DNA of 6,656 bases from Nitrospinae bacterium CG22_combo_CG10-13_8_21_14_all_47_10 (GCA_002786505.1 PCTK01000239.1:289-6944), one strand, 5' to 3'. Counted from the stretch's first letter, positions 1 through 6,462 are shown. A program made the numbers and translations. The notes: generated from the letters alone by a model not told the origin.

Positions 1-56
1 TGTTGTTGATATCACACGGGCATGAAACTTATGGAAAGGACACCACAAGTCCAGCA

Positions 57-1157
57 TCATGCTGGTCGGCGGTCAATTTTTTTCAAGGCATCCCCCTCCC
101 ATTCAACATCCAGTCGAGGCCGTCCTTTATAGAGTCCTTTTTGAAACGCGTAGCCATAAATTAAGGGCAACGAAACACTGGGCTCAATAAACGCCATGCT
201 GTGTGTTGCCTCTTTATTGACTTTGCCCCACGACTGCGCTTCTGCCAAAGTGCTACCGCTCAACCCGCCCCAATGCGGGGAATCAGTAGTCACCTGAAGA
301 GCATATTTGTGTCCGCCAGTGTCCCTGCCAAAAATATAAGCCATCACTACCGAATCGTTGATGTAGTTTTTTGGCACTCCACCCGCGACATAAAAAGCCG
401 CTGTCCGTGTTGATTGCACCACAATCTGAGTCAATTCGTAATTATCGCGAATCGAATCGATGGTGATGGGCTCACGCCCAGCTTTGCGTGCCTGATAGTA
501 ATGTTGCGTCAATCCTATTCCCAGGCTGGAGTCGTTGATAGCCGGGCAAAAAACCGGCACATTATTTTTCCGGGCAGTGACAAGAATGGATTCTTCATCA
601 TCAATGGTTTCTGAAAGCCGGGAGATAAAGTCTCTGCTGGAATAGTTTCCAGGTTCCAAAGTATCGGCGAACTTTCCTACCAGAGTATCGTCATCGACAA
701 ACAATTCATCATCCACGTAAGTATCATAAATCCTGTTGATGAAAAGTTCCCTCAGTTGGGTATCATCCGCATTTGGACTGCCATAATAATGTCCGCCGCC
801 AAGAGCATTGTAATAATCCTGAAATAAAATCGCCCCTGTGGAAACGATTACATCCACCATATTGTAATGCACCATGTCACGAATGACTTTTCTCAGCCCA
901 GCCGCGATCAGCGGACCCGCCAGCCCCAGTATAATTGTGGGTTTTTCTTCATCCTGGAGCATCTTCCCGAATATTTTGGCGCACTGACCGAGGTTTCTCG
1001 CCTGAATGGAAGACGATTGAAACGATTCCACCAGGTCACCAACATCATTAATGTTTTCAAAATCCACCGGAGAAATCCGGGTATTTAATAGTTCTTTTTT
1101 TTTCTTCTTCTTGCCATCATCCAAGGATTCAGGCATTACAACATCTTTATACTCCAT
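57..1157 (-). CDS. Deoxyhypusine synthase-like protein, probable homospermidine/spermidine-type polyamine enzyme
   Basis: The 366-residue protein matches the deoxyhypusine synthase family over nearly its full length. Visible landmarks are the Rossmann-type stretch VDVIVSTGAI (about 101-110), AGGVPKN (258-264), TTDSPHWGGLSG (290-301) and EAQSWGK (306-312). K312 aligns with the catalytic lysine of human DHS (K329, in SWGK), and E306 with its E323. The family uses NAD to transfer an aminobutyl group from spermidine through a lysine imine. In eukaryotes and archaea the acceptor is (a/e)IF5A; bacteria lack that acceptor, so bacterial members are thought to make homospermidine or a related polyamine. 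N264 sits where human DHS has a spermidine-contacting histidine, which suggests altered substrate use. The N-terminal 25 residues include KKKKKK (16-21) and look like a variable extension. The ATG at 1157 has a GGGAG ribosome site and its own upstream promoter. The family is certain; the exact product is inferred. Confidence 0.9.
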   Translation of the reverse strand: MEYKDVVMPESLDDGKKKKKKELLNTRISPVDFENINDVGDLVESFQSSSIQARNLGQCAKIFGKMLQDEEKPTIILGLAGPLIAAGLRKVIRDMVHYNMVDVIVSTGAILFQDYYNALGGGHYYGSPNADDTQLRELFINRIYDTYVDDELFVDDDTLVGKFADTLEPGNYSSRDFISRLSETIDDEESILVTARKNNVPVFCPAINDSSLGIGLTQHYYQARKAGREPITIDSIRDNYELTQIVVQSTRTAAFYVAGGVPKNYINDSVVMAYIFGRDTGGHKYALQVTTDSPHWGGLSGSTLAEAQSWGKVNKEATHSMAFIEPSVSLPLIYGYAFQKGLYKGRPRLDVEWEGDALKKIDRRPA

Positions 1158-1189
1158 GTGCTTCTCCCGATCGGAAATTGAAAAGAGGG

Positions 1190-1218
1190 ATCATAACGCC
1201 CTAACCTGGTCACGTCAA
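1190..1218 (-). promoter_or_regulatory. Sigma-70 promoter of the DHS-like gene
   Basis: On the minus strand a -35 box TTGACG (1213-1218) and a -10 box TATGAT (1190-1195) are separated by exactly 17 bp. Each matches five of six consensus bases. The start site should fall near 1183, giving a leader of about 26 nt with GGGAG just before the ATG at 1157. It lies in the 100 bp gap after the peroxiredoxin gene, so the DHS-like gene is probably transcribed at least partly on its own. This is the best promoter in the window. Confidence 0.75.
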
Positions 1219-1236
1219 CCCCGAACAACGCCAGGT
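1204..1236. repeat. Inverted repeat spanning the -35 box
   Basis: The six-base arms ACCTGG (1204-1209) and CCAGGT (1231-1236) are perfect inverted complements separated by 21 bp, and they flank the -35 hexamer of the promoter. The centres of the arms are 27 bp apart. It could be an operator, or a loose hairpin at the end of the peroxiredoxin transcript. Six-base arms at this spacing can occur by chance. Confidence 0.3.
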
Positions 1237-1257
1237 GGCAACCGGCAAAGAAAAGGA

Positions 1258-1695
1258 TTATAACCGGGCGCATAAACCTTGTGAGTGGGTACTGGTATCC
1301 ACATTTTCGATGCTTTCGAGAATTTTACCATCTTCCCCAATCACATAAGTAATGCGGGCGGCATATTGCTCTTCGATACTCTTTACGGCGTGATAGGCGA
1401 GGGCAATTTCCCGGTTCACATCGCAAAGCAGGGGATAAGGAAAGGAGAACTTTTCCGCGAAGGCTTTATTATCGGCTTCATTGTCCAGACTGACTCCAAA
1501 AATCCGGATATTTTTTTCCTCAAAACTTTTGAAATCATCGCGGAATCCCTGGCCCTCCATCGTACAGCCGGGAGTATCAGCCTTGGGGTAGAACCAAAGC
1601 ACAATTTTTTTTCCCCTGCTGTCCTTCAGGTTGACGGTGTTTCCGTTATGATCTTTTACAGAAAATTCTGGTGCATGGGTTCCGGGTTGCAACAT
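1258..1695 (-). CDS. Peroxiredoxin, PrxQ/BCP subfamily, lacking the usual resolving cysteine
   Basis: The 145-residue protein is a thioredoxin-fold thiol peroxidase that reduces hydrogen peroxide and organic hydroperoxides in the cytoplasm. The active site reads FYPKADTPGCT, with T41, P42 and the peroxidatic C44; the conserved arginine is R114 in AARITYVIG. The length is only slightly below the usual 150-155 residues of BCP. In E. coli BCP the resolving cysteine lies five residues after the peroxidatic one (C45/C50); here that position is Q49. The other cysteines are C91 (in LLCD) and C142, four residues from the C-terminus. It may therefore act by a one-Cys mechanism or use C142 or an external thiol. 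The ATG at 1695 follows a purine-rich GGGAGAG site. It lies 109 bp after ispD, with no clear promoter or terminator between them. No signal peptide is present. Confidence 0.92.
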   Translation of the reverse strand: MLQPGTHAPEFSVKDHNGNTVNLKDSRGKKIVLWFYPKADTPGCTMEGQGFRDDFKSFEEKNIRIFGVSLDNEADNKAFAEKFSFPYPLLCDVNREIALAYHAVKSIEEQYAARITYVIGEDGKILESIENVDTSTHSQGLCARL

Positions 1696-1804
1696 TTTTT
1701 CTCTCCCTCAATAAGGTTGAATTCTGTTTTCTGAACAGGTGTTAGATGGTCTGAAAGCTTTCGGGGAGCAATTTTTTTAAGGTTGCCTGAATATAAATAA
1801 ACCT

Positions 1805-2497
1805 TCAGACTTCCGGAAATAATTTCATAACAATGCTTTCGCCCAGCACCAGGTCTTCCGGGCCGGTGATTTTAATGTTCCATTCAGACCCATCCACAAT
1901 CCGAACCTCCCGCCCCAGATATTCAATCAAGGAACCTTCGTCCGTTCCATAAAAGGAGTCCCTCTGGGCCTTACGAAAAGCTGACCTCAGCAGGTCATGG
2001 CGAAAAACCTGTGGGGTCTGAACGCGCCACAAACCTTCACGATCGACAGTACTCTGAACCTTGCCGGAACCATCCACCCGTTTGATCGTGTCATTAACGG
2101 GAATAGCGGTGATCGCCGCACCATATTGTTCGGCCACATGAATCGTTTCCTGAATCATCTTCCTCGACAAAAAAGGGCGTACCCCATCGTGAACCAGAAC
2201 AATATCCGTATCCGCAGGAAGGGCTTGAAAACCGTTAAAAACTGAGTCCTGCCTTTTTTCACCACCCGCAACAACCTGTTTGACAACCGGAGGGTGCCCC
2301 AGCCAATCAGAACAGGTATTTTCCAACTCCCTCTCCGGCACCACCAGGACCAACGAATCAATGAGCCCGGACTCCTGAAGCGTTTGCAAGGTGTAGTGAA
2401 GAATGGGTTTACCCCTCAACGCCTGAAACTGTTTTGGGACCGCCCCCCCCATTCGGGTTCCTTGTCCTCCGGCTGGAATGACCGCGCATACCTTCAT
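1805..2497 (-). CDS. ispD: 2-C-methyl-D-erythritol 4-phosphate cytidylyltransferase
   Basis: This enzyme joins CTP and MEP to give CDP-ME, the third step of the MEP isoprenoid pathway in the cytoplasm. The 230 residues fit a monofunctional IspD. The N-terminal nucleotide loop PAGGQGTRMGG (8-18) is followed by PKQF; R15 and K22 align with the catalytic R20 and K27 of E. coli. Further landmarks are AGGEKRQDSV (77-86), HDGVRPF (103-109), DREGLWRVQTPQVF (152-165, R153 matching E. coli R157), GTDEGSLIE (184-192) and WNIKITGPEDL (206-216, K209 matching K213). No IspF domain is fused, and ispF is not in the window, although the two are often adjacent or fused. The ATG at 2497 lies 6 bp beyond the radA stop and has no good Shine-Dalgarno, which points to translational coupling with radA. 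Confidence 0.96.
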   Translation of the reverse strand: MKVCAVIPAGGQGTRMGGAVPKQFQALRGKPILHYTLQTLQESGLIDSLVLVVPERELENTCSDWLGHPPVVKQVVAGGEKRQDSVFNGFQALPADTDIVLVHDGVRPFLSRKMIQETIHVAEQYGAAITAIPVNDTIKRVDGSGKVQSTVDREGLWRVQTPQVFRHDLLRSAFRKAQRDSFYGTDEGSLIEYLGREVRIVDGSEWNIKITGPEDLVLGESIVMKLFPEV

Positions 2498-2503
2498 ATC
2501 TGG

Positions 2504-3874
2504 CTACTCAAATAATTGCTCAAAAACTTCCGTAAGATTTTTCACAAATAATAACTCAATGCCTTTATCTGGAAGGTTCTTTATTTTGTTTGCAGAATGC
2601 GGGATGATACAACGCTTAAATCCCAGTCTTCTGGCTTCCAGAATGCGGGCATCCAACTGCATGATGGAGCGCACCTCTCCCGTCAAGCCCACCTCCCCGA
2701 CAAGCACGGTTTGCGGGTCTACAACCCTGTCGCGAAAACTTCCCGCAATGGCGGCCACAACTGCCAGATCCAGGGCCGGCTCGGTAATTTTTATTCCTCC
2801 TGCCAGATTCACAAAAATATCCTCGCCTTGCAGTTGGAACTCCATTCGTTTTTCAATAATGGCAATCAACAAAGACATCCGGTTATGATCAAAACCTGTG
2901 GCCATTCTTCTCGGCATGCCTATGGAAGAAGACGTGCTGACCAAGGCTTGCACCTCGACCAGCAAGGTACGGCTCCCCTCAAGGGTCGCCGCAATAACAG
3001 AACCTGATGTGTCTTCAGGACGCTCAGATAAAAACCATTCAGAGGGATTTTCCACCGGCACCAAACCCTCCGGAGCCATTTGAAACACGCCAATTTCCGG
3101 GGTGGGACCAAACCGGTTTTTAGTCGCCCTCAAGGCTCGGTAGGCATGGCCTCGCTCGCCTTCAAAGTAAACCACCGTATCCACAATATGCTCTAAGGAT
3201 TTGGGGCCCGCTATCGCCCCATCTTTATTGATGTGGCCAATCAAAAGGGTTGGGAGACCAAGTTGCTTGATGAACTGGAAAATTTTGAATGCCACTTCCC
3301 GCACCTGGCCGATGCTTCCCGGAGCAGATTGCAAGTCTGAGGTATAAAAGGTTTGAACCGAGTCCAACACCAGTACATCGGGCTTGACCTTATCCACCCA
3401 CTGAAGGATGTCTTCTACACAAATTTCGGAACAAACCAGAAGATTCTCAGACAAGGCATCCAGGCGTTCTGCACGCAGTTTAATCTGGGCACCTGATTCC
3501 TCCCCGGAAACATACAGAACTTTTTTTCCGAGCCGGGCCAAATGTCCCATGCTCTGCAAAACAAGAGTCGACTTCCCGATTCCCGGTTCGCCCCCGATCA
3601 GGATGAGTGAGCCTTCGACCATGCCTCCGCCGAGAACCCGGTCAAATTCCCCGATACCGGTGGTTAACCGGTGCTCGACAATGGACTGAACTTCTGTGAT
3701 GGGGATTAATACTGAGGGGGTTGAGCTTCTTTTAGAATTACGCGAAGCTACTGGCTGGCGTGAAGCCTCTTCGGCAAAACTGTTCCAGGCCATGCATTCG
3801 GGACACTTCCCCATCCACTTCGGGGCCTGGTGTCCGCATTCCTGACAGATAAAAATAGTAGTGATTTTAGCCAT
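2504..3874 (-). CDS. radA: DNA repair protein RadA (Sms), RecA-like branch-migration ATPase
   Basis: RadA is a cytoplasmic hexameric ATPase that extends or processes recombination intermediates together with RecA. All expected parts are visible in 456 residues, close to the 460 of E. coli. An N-terminal four-cysteine zinc finger (C10, C13, C24, C27) comes first. A RecA-like core follows with Walker A GGEPGIGKST (94-103, K101), Walker B VLVLDS (167-172, D171) and the family-specific KNRFG motif (252-256). The C-terminal Lon-protease-like domain runs from about 285 to the end and includes PRRMATGFDHNR (321-332) and VGEVGLTGEVR (392-402). The chosen ATG at 3874 gives the zinc finger at its normal distance from the N-terminus, although no strong Shine-Dalgarno precedes it. 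The gene overlaps no neighbour and leads directly into ispD after 6 bp. It appears intact. Confidence 0.98.
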   Translation of the reverse strand: MAKITTIFICQECGHQAPKWMGKCPECMAWNSFAEEASRQPVASRNSKRSSTPSVLIPITEVQSIVEHRLTTGIGEFDRVLGGGMVEGSLILIGGEPGIGKSTLVLQSMGHLARLGKKVLYVSGEESGAQIKLRAERLDALSENLLVCSEICVEDILQWVDKVKPDVLVLDSVQTFYTSDLQSAPGSIGQVREVAFKIFQFIKQLGLPTLLIGHINKDGAIAGPKSLEHIVDTVVYFEGERGHAYRALRATKNRFGPTPEIGVFQMAPEGLVPVENPSEWFLSERPEDTSGSVIAATLEGSRTLLVEVQALVSTSSSIGMPRRMATGFDHNRMSLLIAIIEKRMEFQLQGEDIFVNLAGGIKITEPALDLAVVAAIAGSFRDRVVDPQTVLVGEVGLTGEVRSIMQLDARILEARRLGFKRCIIPHSANKIKNLPDKGIELLFVKNLTEVFEQLFE

Positions 3875-3916
3875 AATGGGACAGAGCCGTGAGAGTCAGC
3901 AATCGGTCAAGCCCTG

Positions 3917-3942
3917 AAAAACGGGAAACATTTTTTCTCCCG
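3917..3942 (-). terminator. Possible weak intrinsic terminator after the coiled-coil gene
   Basis: On the minus strand CGGGA (3938-3942) can pair with TCCCG (3922-3926) across an 11-base loop, followed at once by TTTTT (3917-3921). It begins 7 bases after the TAG of the coiled-coil gene and lies in the 74 bp gap before radA. The stem has only five pairs and the T-run is short, so termination would be partial at best. Confidence 0.4.
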
Positions 3943-3948
3943 ACCCCT

Positions 3949-5376
3949 CTATTGACCACCGGCCCCTTTTTGTGCGGGTCTTAATTGATCAAGGGTTTTC
4001 TTGATGTCATCACTTCGGGAGATACTGACATTTGCTTTTCGGCGTAAGTCGGCGAGTGCTTCCTTAATTTCTTCCTGGTTTTTCCTGAAACTTTCCTGAG
4101 CCTTTTGCATGGCCTCCTGCTCTTTTTGCAAATTGCCCAGTGTTGTGGCGACAGGGTCCAGCTTTGCCTGTTCCGTGACAATTGTCTTGAGAATTTCAAT
4201 CAGGCGGGAGAGCTTCTCATTTGCCAAGTCCACCTTGGTATTACCGGCATCATCTCTTTGCGCAGACTCCTTCACCGCACCCTCCAGTTCTTTGGAGTGA
4301 ACAGCCAGCTTTGAGGAAAGGTCGATAAGCTTATTGAATTTTTCGTCTGCCAGTTTATTGAACTCACTGGACTGTTTCAAATTTGCCTTGAGAACACCAA
4401 GTGTTTCATTAGATGCAATATTTTGAGCCTGCAGGGCTTTCAGGCTGTCTGCCAGCTTATTACTTTTTTCATCTGCAACCATAAGGTTTTTATTAGCAAC
4501 AACCATGGATTTTTGGATCTCGGTAATCACGGATTTATTATCAGCCAAATTCTGATTCGTTCCCACCAGGCTCTCCTGTGCAATGGCCAGGTCTTTTTTG
4601 ATGGCATCCAGCAGAGATTTGGTGTCCAGCCCCTGCTGAAGGCTTTTCTCAAGAATTTCGATCAACTTCTGATTCAATTGTTGGTTTTTGGCAGAGAAAG
4701 CTTCCAGGTTTTTCTGGGTTTCCTTTTTAGCCTGGGTCAATTGATTCAGCATCAGCTTTCTACTGTTTTCATTCTCCGCGGCCATAGCGGGAATGACCTC
4801 TGTGCGAAAAAGAGCGATGGTATCATTGAAGCCTTTTTTATTTGTCGCGCTCTGAGCTTCCAACTGCTGAACAACTCTTCCCAGCGTCTCATTATTGGCT
4901 GTAGCAAACTCCTCGAAGTTTTTCCGGCTTGCTCGTTCAAATTTTTCCATATCCTGCGCCAGCCCCACCTTGAGGCTTTCCTGCCCCTGGCGAAATAGTT
5001 CCAGGTTTTTGTTCTGCTGGTGGATTTTATCCAAAACCTGGTTTTTAACTTCCGCTTCCAAATCGTCCAGCTTGGTATTGGTTTTGTTCAAGCCGCTCAG
5101 GGTTTGCGACTTGTTCAGTTCAACGGCTCCCAATAATTGAGGAAGGATTTGTTGGATTTCCTCAATCTGGCGCGCAAGATTTTCCTGTTGCCCTCGCAAA
5201 CTTGCAAGCTCGCTGTTTTTCAAATTTTCCAGATGAGTATTGAATTTTTTTAACTCAAAAGCTACTTTCTCCAAGTCTTCATTTGAGATATCCCAAACTA
5301 CCGCAAACGCATTGACCGGAAAAAGAAGTATCAAGAGTAATAAAAAAGAAAGTGTACCGCTGGATTTCGCCTTCAT
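3949..5376 (-). CDS. Secreted, all-coiled-coil periplasmic protein of unknown function
   Basis: I do not recognise a named family. The 475-residue protein starts with a Sec signal peptide: basic MKAK, a hydrophobic FLLLLILLF core and an AFA cleavage site after A25. The rest is rich in Lys, Glu, Gln, Asn, Leu and Ala with heptad-like spacing and almost no Cys, Trp or Pro after residue 28, as expected of long helical coiled coils. There is no lipobox, no C-terminal membrane segment, and no TPR pattern that I can see. A motif of the type A(D/N)EKxxxLxxxL recurs at 301, 343 and 385, exactly 42 residues apart, and NETLG occurs at 162 and 323. The gene follows pal, the place often held by ybgF/cpoB, whose product has a coiled coil plus TPRs. 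A structural or envelope-coordination role is inferred from position only. The ATG at 5376 has a modest AAGAAAGAG ribosome site. Confidence 0.85.
   Translation of the reverse strand: MKAKSSGTLSFLLLLILLFPVNAFAVVWDISNEDLEKVAFELKKFNTHLENLKNSELASLRGQQENLARQIEEIQQILPQLLGAVELNKSQTLSGLNKTNTKLDDLEAEVKNQVLDKIHQQNKNLELFRQGQESLKVGLAQDMEKFERASRKNFEEFATANNETLGRVVQQLEAQSATNKKGFNDTIALFRTEVIPAMAAENENSRKLMLNQLTQAKKETQKNLEAFSAKNQQLNQKLIEILEKSLQQGLDTKSLLDAIKKDLAIAQESLVGTNQNLADNKSVITEIQKSMVVANKNLMVADEKSNKLADSLKALQAQNIASNETLGVLKANLKQSSEFNKLADEKFNKLIDLSSKLAVHSKELEGAVKESAQRDDAGNTKVDLANEKLSRLIEILKTIVTEQAKLDPVATTLGNLQKEQEAMQKAQESFRKNQEEIKEALADLRRKANVSISRSDDIKKTLDQLRPAQKGAGGQ
4099..4476 (-). repeat. Three 42-residue (126 bp) degenerate repeats in the coiled-coil protein
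   Basis: Within the coiled-coil gene the segments ADEKSNKLADSL (residues 301-312), ADEKFNKLIDL (343-353) and ANEKLSRLIEIL (385-396) begin at 4476, 4350 and 4224, an exact spacing of 126 bp or 42 residues, equal to six heptads. Only the first dozen residues of each unit are clearly alike; the rest has diverged. This suggests ancient internal duplication or strong structural selection on register. Confidence 0.6.
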
Positions 5377-5416
5377 GGTTTCTGCTCTTTCTTAAAAAAT
5401 ATCTGGACGCGCAAAG

Positions 5417-5425
5417 ATTAGATCA
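5417..5425 (-). promoter_or_regulatory. Candidate extended -10 promoter for the coiled-coil gene
   Basis: Just past the pal terminator the minus strand reads TGATCTAAT, an extended -10 (TGn) followed by TCTAAT, which matches TATAAT at five of six bases. No good -35 lies 16-18 bp upstream, where the terminator stem sits, but extended -10 promoters can work without one. The leader would be about 35 nt to the ATG at 5376. A promoter is expected here because the terminator would otherwise cut the gene off. Confidence 0.35.
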
Positions 5426-5426
5426 C

Positions 5427-5466
5427 AAAAAAACAAACCGCGCTAGGGAACGAGTCCCCGGCGCGG
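5427..5466 (-). terminator. Strong intrinsic terminator downstream of pal
   Basis: Reading the minus strand, CCGCGC (5461-5466) pairs with GCGCGG (5438-5443). Inside it GGGGA (5455-5459) pairs with TTCCC (5446-5450), with one G-T wobble, around a CTCG loop. The stem is followed directly by TTTGTTTTTTT (5427-5437). It lies about 48 nt after the pal stop codon and separates pal from the coiled-coil gene. Stem, loop and U-tract all fit a Rho-independent terminator. Confidence 0.85.
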
Positions 5467-5513
5467 CCTTATTATATACGATTCCATCCTGAATCGTTAG
5501 AAACGAGAAACAG

Positions 5514-6431
5514 TTATTTTGAAACCATAAAATGCGCCCTTCGATTCTCATGCCAGCAGTTTTCACTGCTTTCGAAACAGAAAGGCTTTTCTTCCCCATA
5601 GCTTATCGTATGTACATTCCTGGAATCCACGCCCTGGGATACCAGGTATTGCCTGGTGGAGTGAGCGCGCCGCTCACCCAGGGCAATATTATAATTATTG
5701 GTCCCTCTCTCATCACAATGGCCCTGAATTTCTATATGCAGGCCTGGATTTCTTTTGAGGAACTCGGCATTTGCTTTAAGGATCTCCCTGGACTTACCAT
5801 CCAGATCAAACTTGTCAAACTCGAAATGAATATCCTTCAAATCAGCCGATGCCTGAAAAGACTGGAGCCGGGACTCTTGAATCCCTGAGTCTGCCGATCC
5901 TGAAGAACCAGAACCCATGGCAGAACCAGAATCCATGGCAGAACCACCACCCTGTTCACTTGAAGCATCTGCCGATCCTGAAGAACCAGAACCCATGGCA
6001 GAACCACCACCCTGTTCACTTGAAGCAAACGGGTTAGCCTCAAATGCGCCGCTTGAACCATTACCAATATCTGCCTGGCCAGAAGAACCAAAACCTCCAT
6101 TACCGGAGCCATCTGTTCCCCCAGGCCCAGAGCCGCTAAATCCCTCAGCCCCACCGGCTGACGCTGAAGCACCGGAACCAGCAACAGGAGAACCTTCTCC
6201 GGGACCACTTTCCAGAATCGGTTCTTCACTGAAGAAACCAGAATCCTCAGGGCCACCTGAACCGGCAAAGTCCTTCTCTGATTCTGAAGATGAGGAAGCC
6301 ATAGACTCCGTCCCCTCGCTGACACTTCCTGATGTTTCAATCTCTGGCGGCATAAGTTTTTTCGAACAAGCCGCTGTTAAAAATATACAAAATACTACGG
6401 TAATAATTGCTTTCCAATTCACATTTCTCAT
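5514..6431 (-). CDS. pal: Peptidoglycan-associated outer-membrane lipoprotein Pal with expanded Gly/Ser linker
   Basis: Pal anchors the outer membrane to peptidoglycan and works with TolB and the TolQRA motor during cell division. The ATG at 6431 gives 305 residues and a lipoprotein signal with TAAC, C22 being the lipidated cysteine; Ser at +2 fits outer-membrane sorting. GAGGA lies just upstream. An upstream in-frame TTG (6494) would put 21 extra residues before the signal and is less likely. The OmpA-like domain occupies about 199-305: DIHFEFDKFDL (200-210), GHCDERGTNNYN (237-248), ALGERRA (250-256), SYGEEKP (277-283) and NRRAHF near the end. C285 and C292 may form a disulfide. Ordinary Pal proteins are about 170-190 residues; the excess here is a low-complexity Gly/Ser/Ala/Glu linker (about 30-190) with tandem repeats. 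tolB, often upstream, would lie beyond the window edge. Confidence 0.95.
   Translation of the reverse strand: MRNVNWKAIITVVFCIFLTAACSKKLMPPEIETSGSVSEGTESMASSSSESEKDFAGSGGPEDSGFFSEEPILESGPGEGSPVAGSGASASAGGAEGFSGSGPGGTDGSGNGGFGSSGQADIGNGSSGAFEANPFASSEQGGGSAMGSGSSGSADASSEQGGGSAMDSGSAMGSGSSGSADSGIQESRLQSFQASADLKDIHFEFDKFDLDGKSREILKANAEFLKRNPGLHIEIQGHCDERGTNNYNIALGERRAHSTRQYLVSQGVDSRNVHTISYGEEKPFCFESSENCWHENRRAHFMVSK
5890..6027 (-). repeat. Tandem duplication of 60/78 bp in the Pal linker
   Basis: Two adjacent copies lie at 5968-6027 (60 bp) and 5890-5967 (78 bp). They are identical by eye except that the second holds an extra 18 bp, itself a tandem duplication (5911-5928 and 5929-5946, one mismatch). 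All lengths are multiples of three, so the frame is kept. The encoded unit is ASSEQGGGSAMGSGSSGSAD, and the inserted six residues add a second SAM(D/G)SG step. Near-identity at DNA level indicates recent slippage or unequal recombination. Confidence 0.95.
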
Positions 6432-6462
6432 AGAGTCCTCGCCTAAAAATTTTCGCCAGAAT

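Noticed and set aside
1..56. Short hairpin GGAC/GTCC just after the DHS-like stop, considered as a terminator
   Set aside because: The stem has only four pairs and is followed by TTTCC rather than a T-run. Nothing else in these 56 bases is recognisable.
1285..1734. Plus-strand open frame of about 149 codons opposite the peroxiredoxin
   Set aside because: It is fully overlapped by a gene with an intact peroxiredoxin active site, and its translation resembles no known protein.
1696..1804. Small palindromes (GAAAGCTTTC, CTGTT/AACAG) and an AAGGTT/AACCTT pair between ispD and the peroxiredoxin
   Set aside because: The stems are short. The nearby homopolymer is an A-run on the transcribed sense, so it does not fit a minus-strand terminator, and no promoter boxes of suitable spacing were found.
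3875..3948. TTGACC in front of radA, considered as a -35 box
   Set aside because: The sequence 16-18 bp downstream (GCTCTG) does not resemble a -10 box, so I do not call a promoter, although one may exist here.
4423..4998. Plus-strand open frame of about 191 codons opposite the coiled-coil gene
   Set aside because: It has no recognisable domain and is explained by the codon composition of the Lys/Gln/Leu-rich gene on the other strand, which has a signal peptide and heptad pattern.
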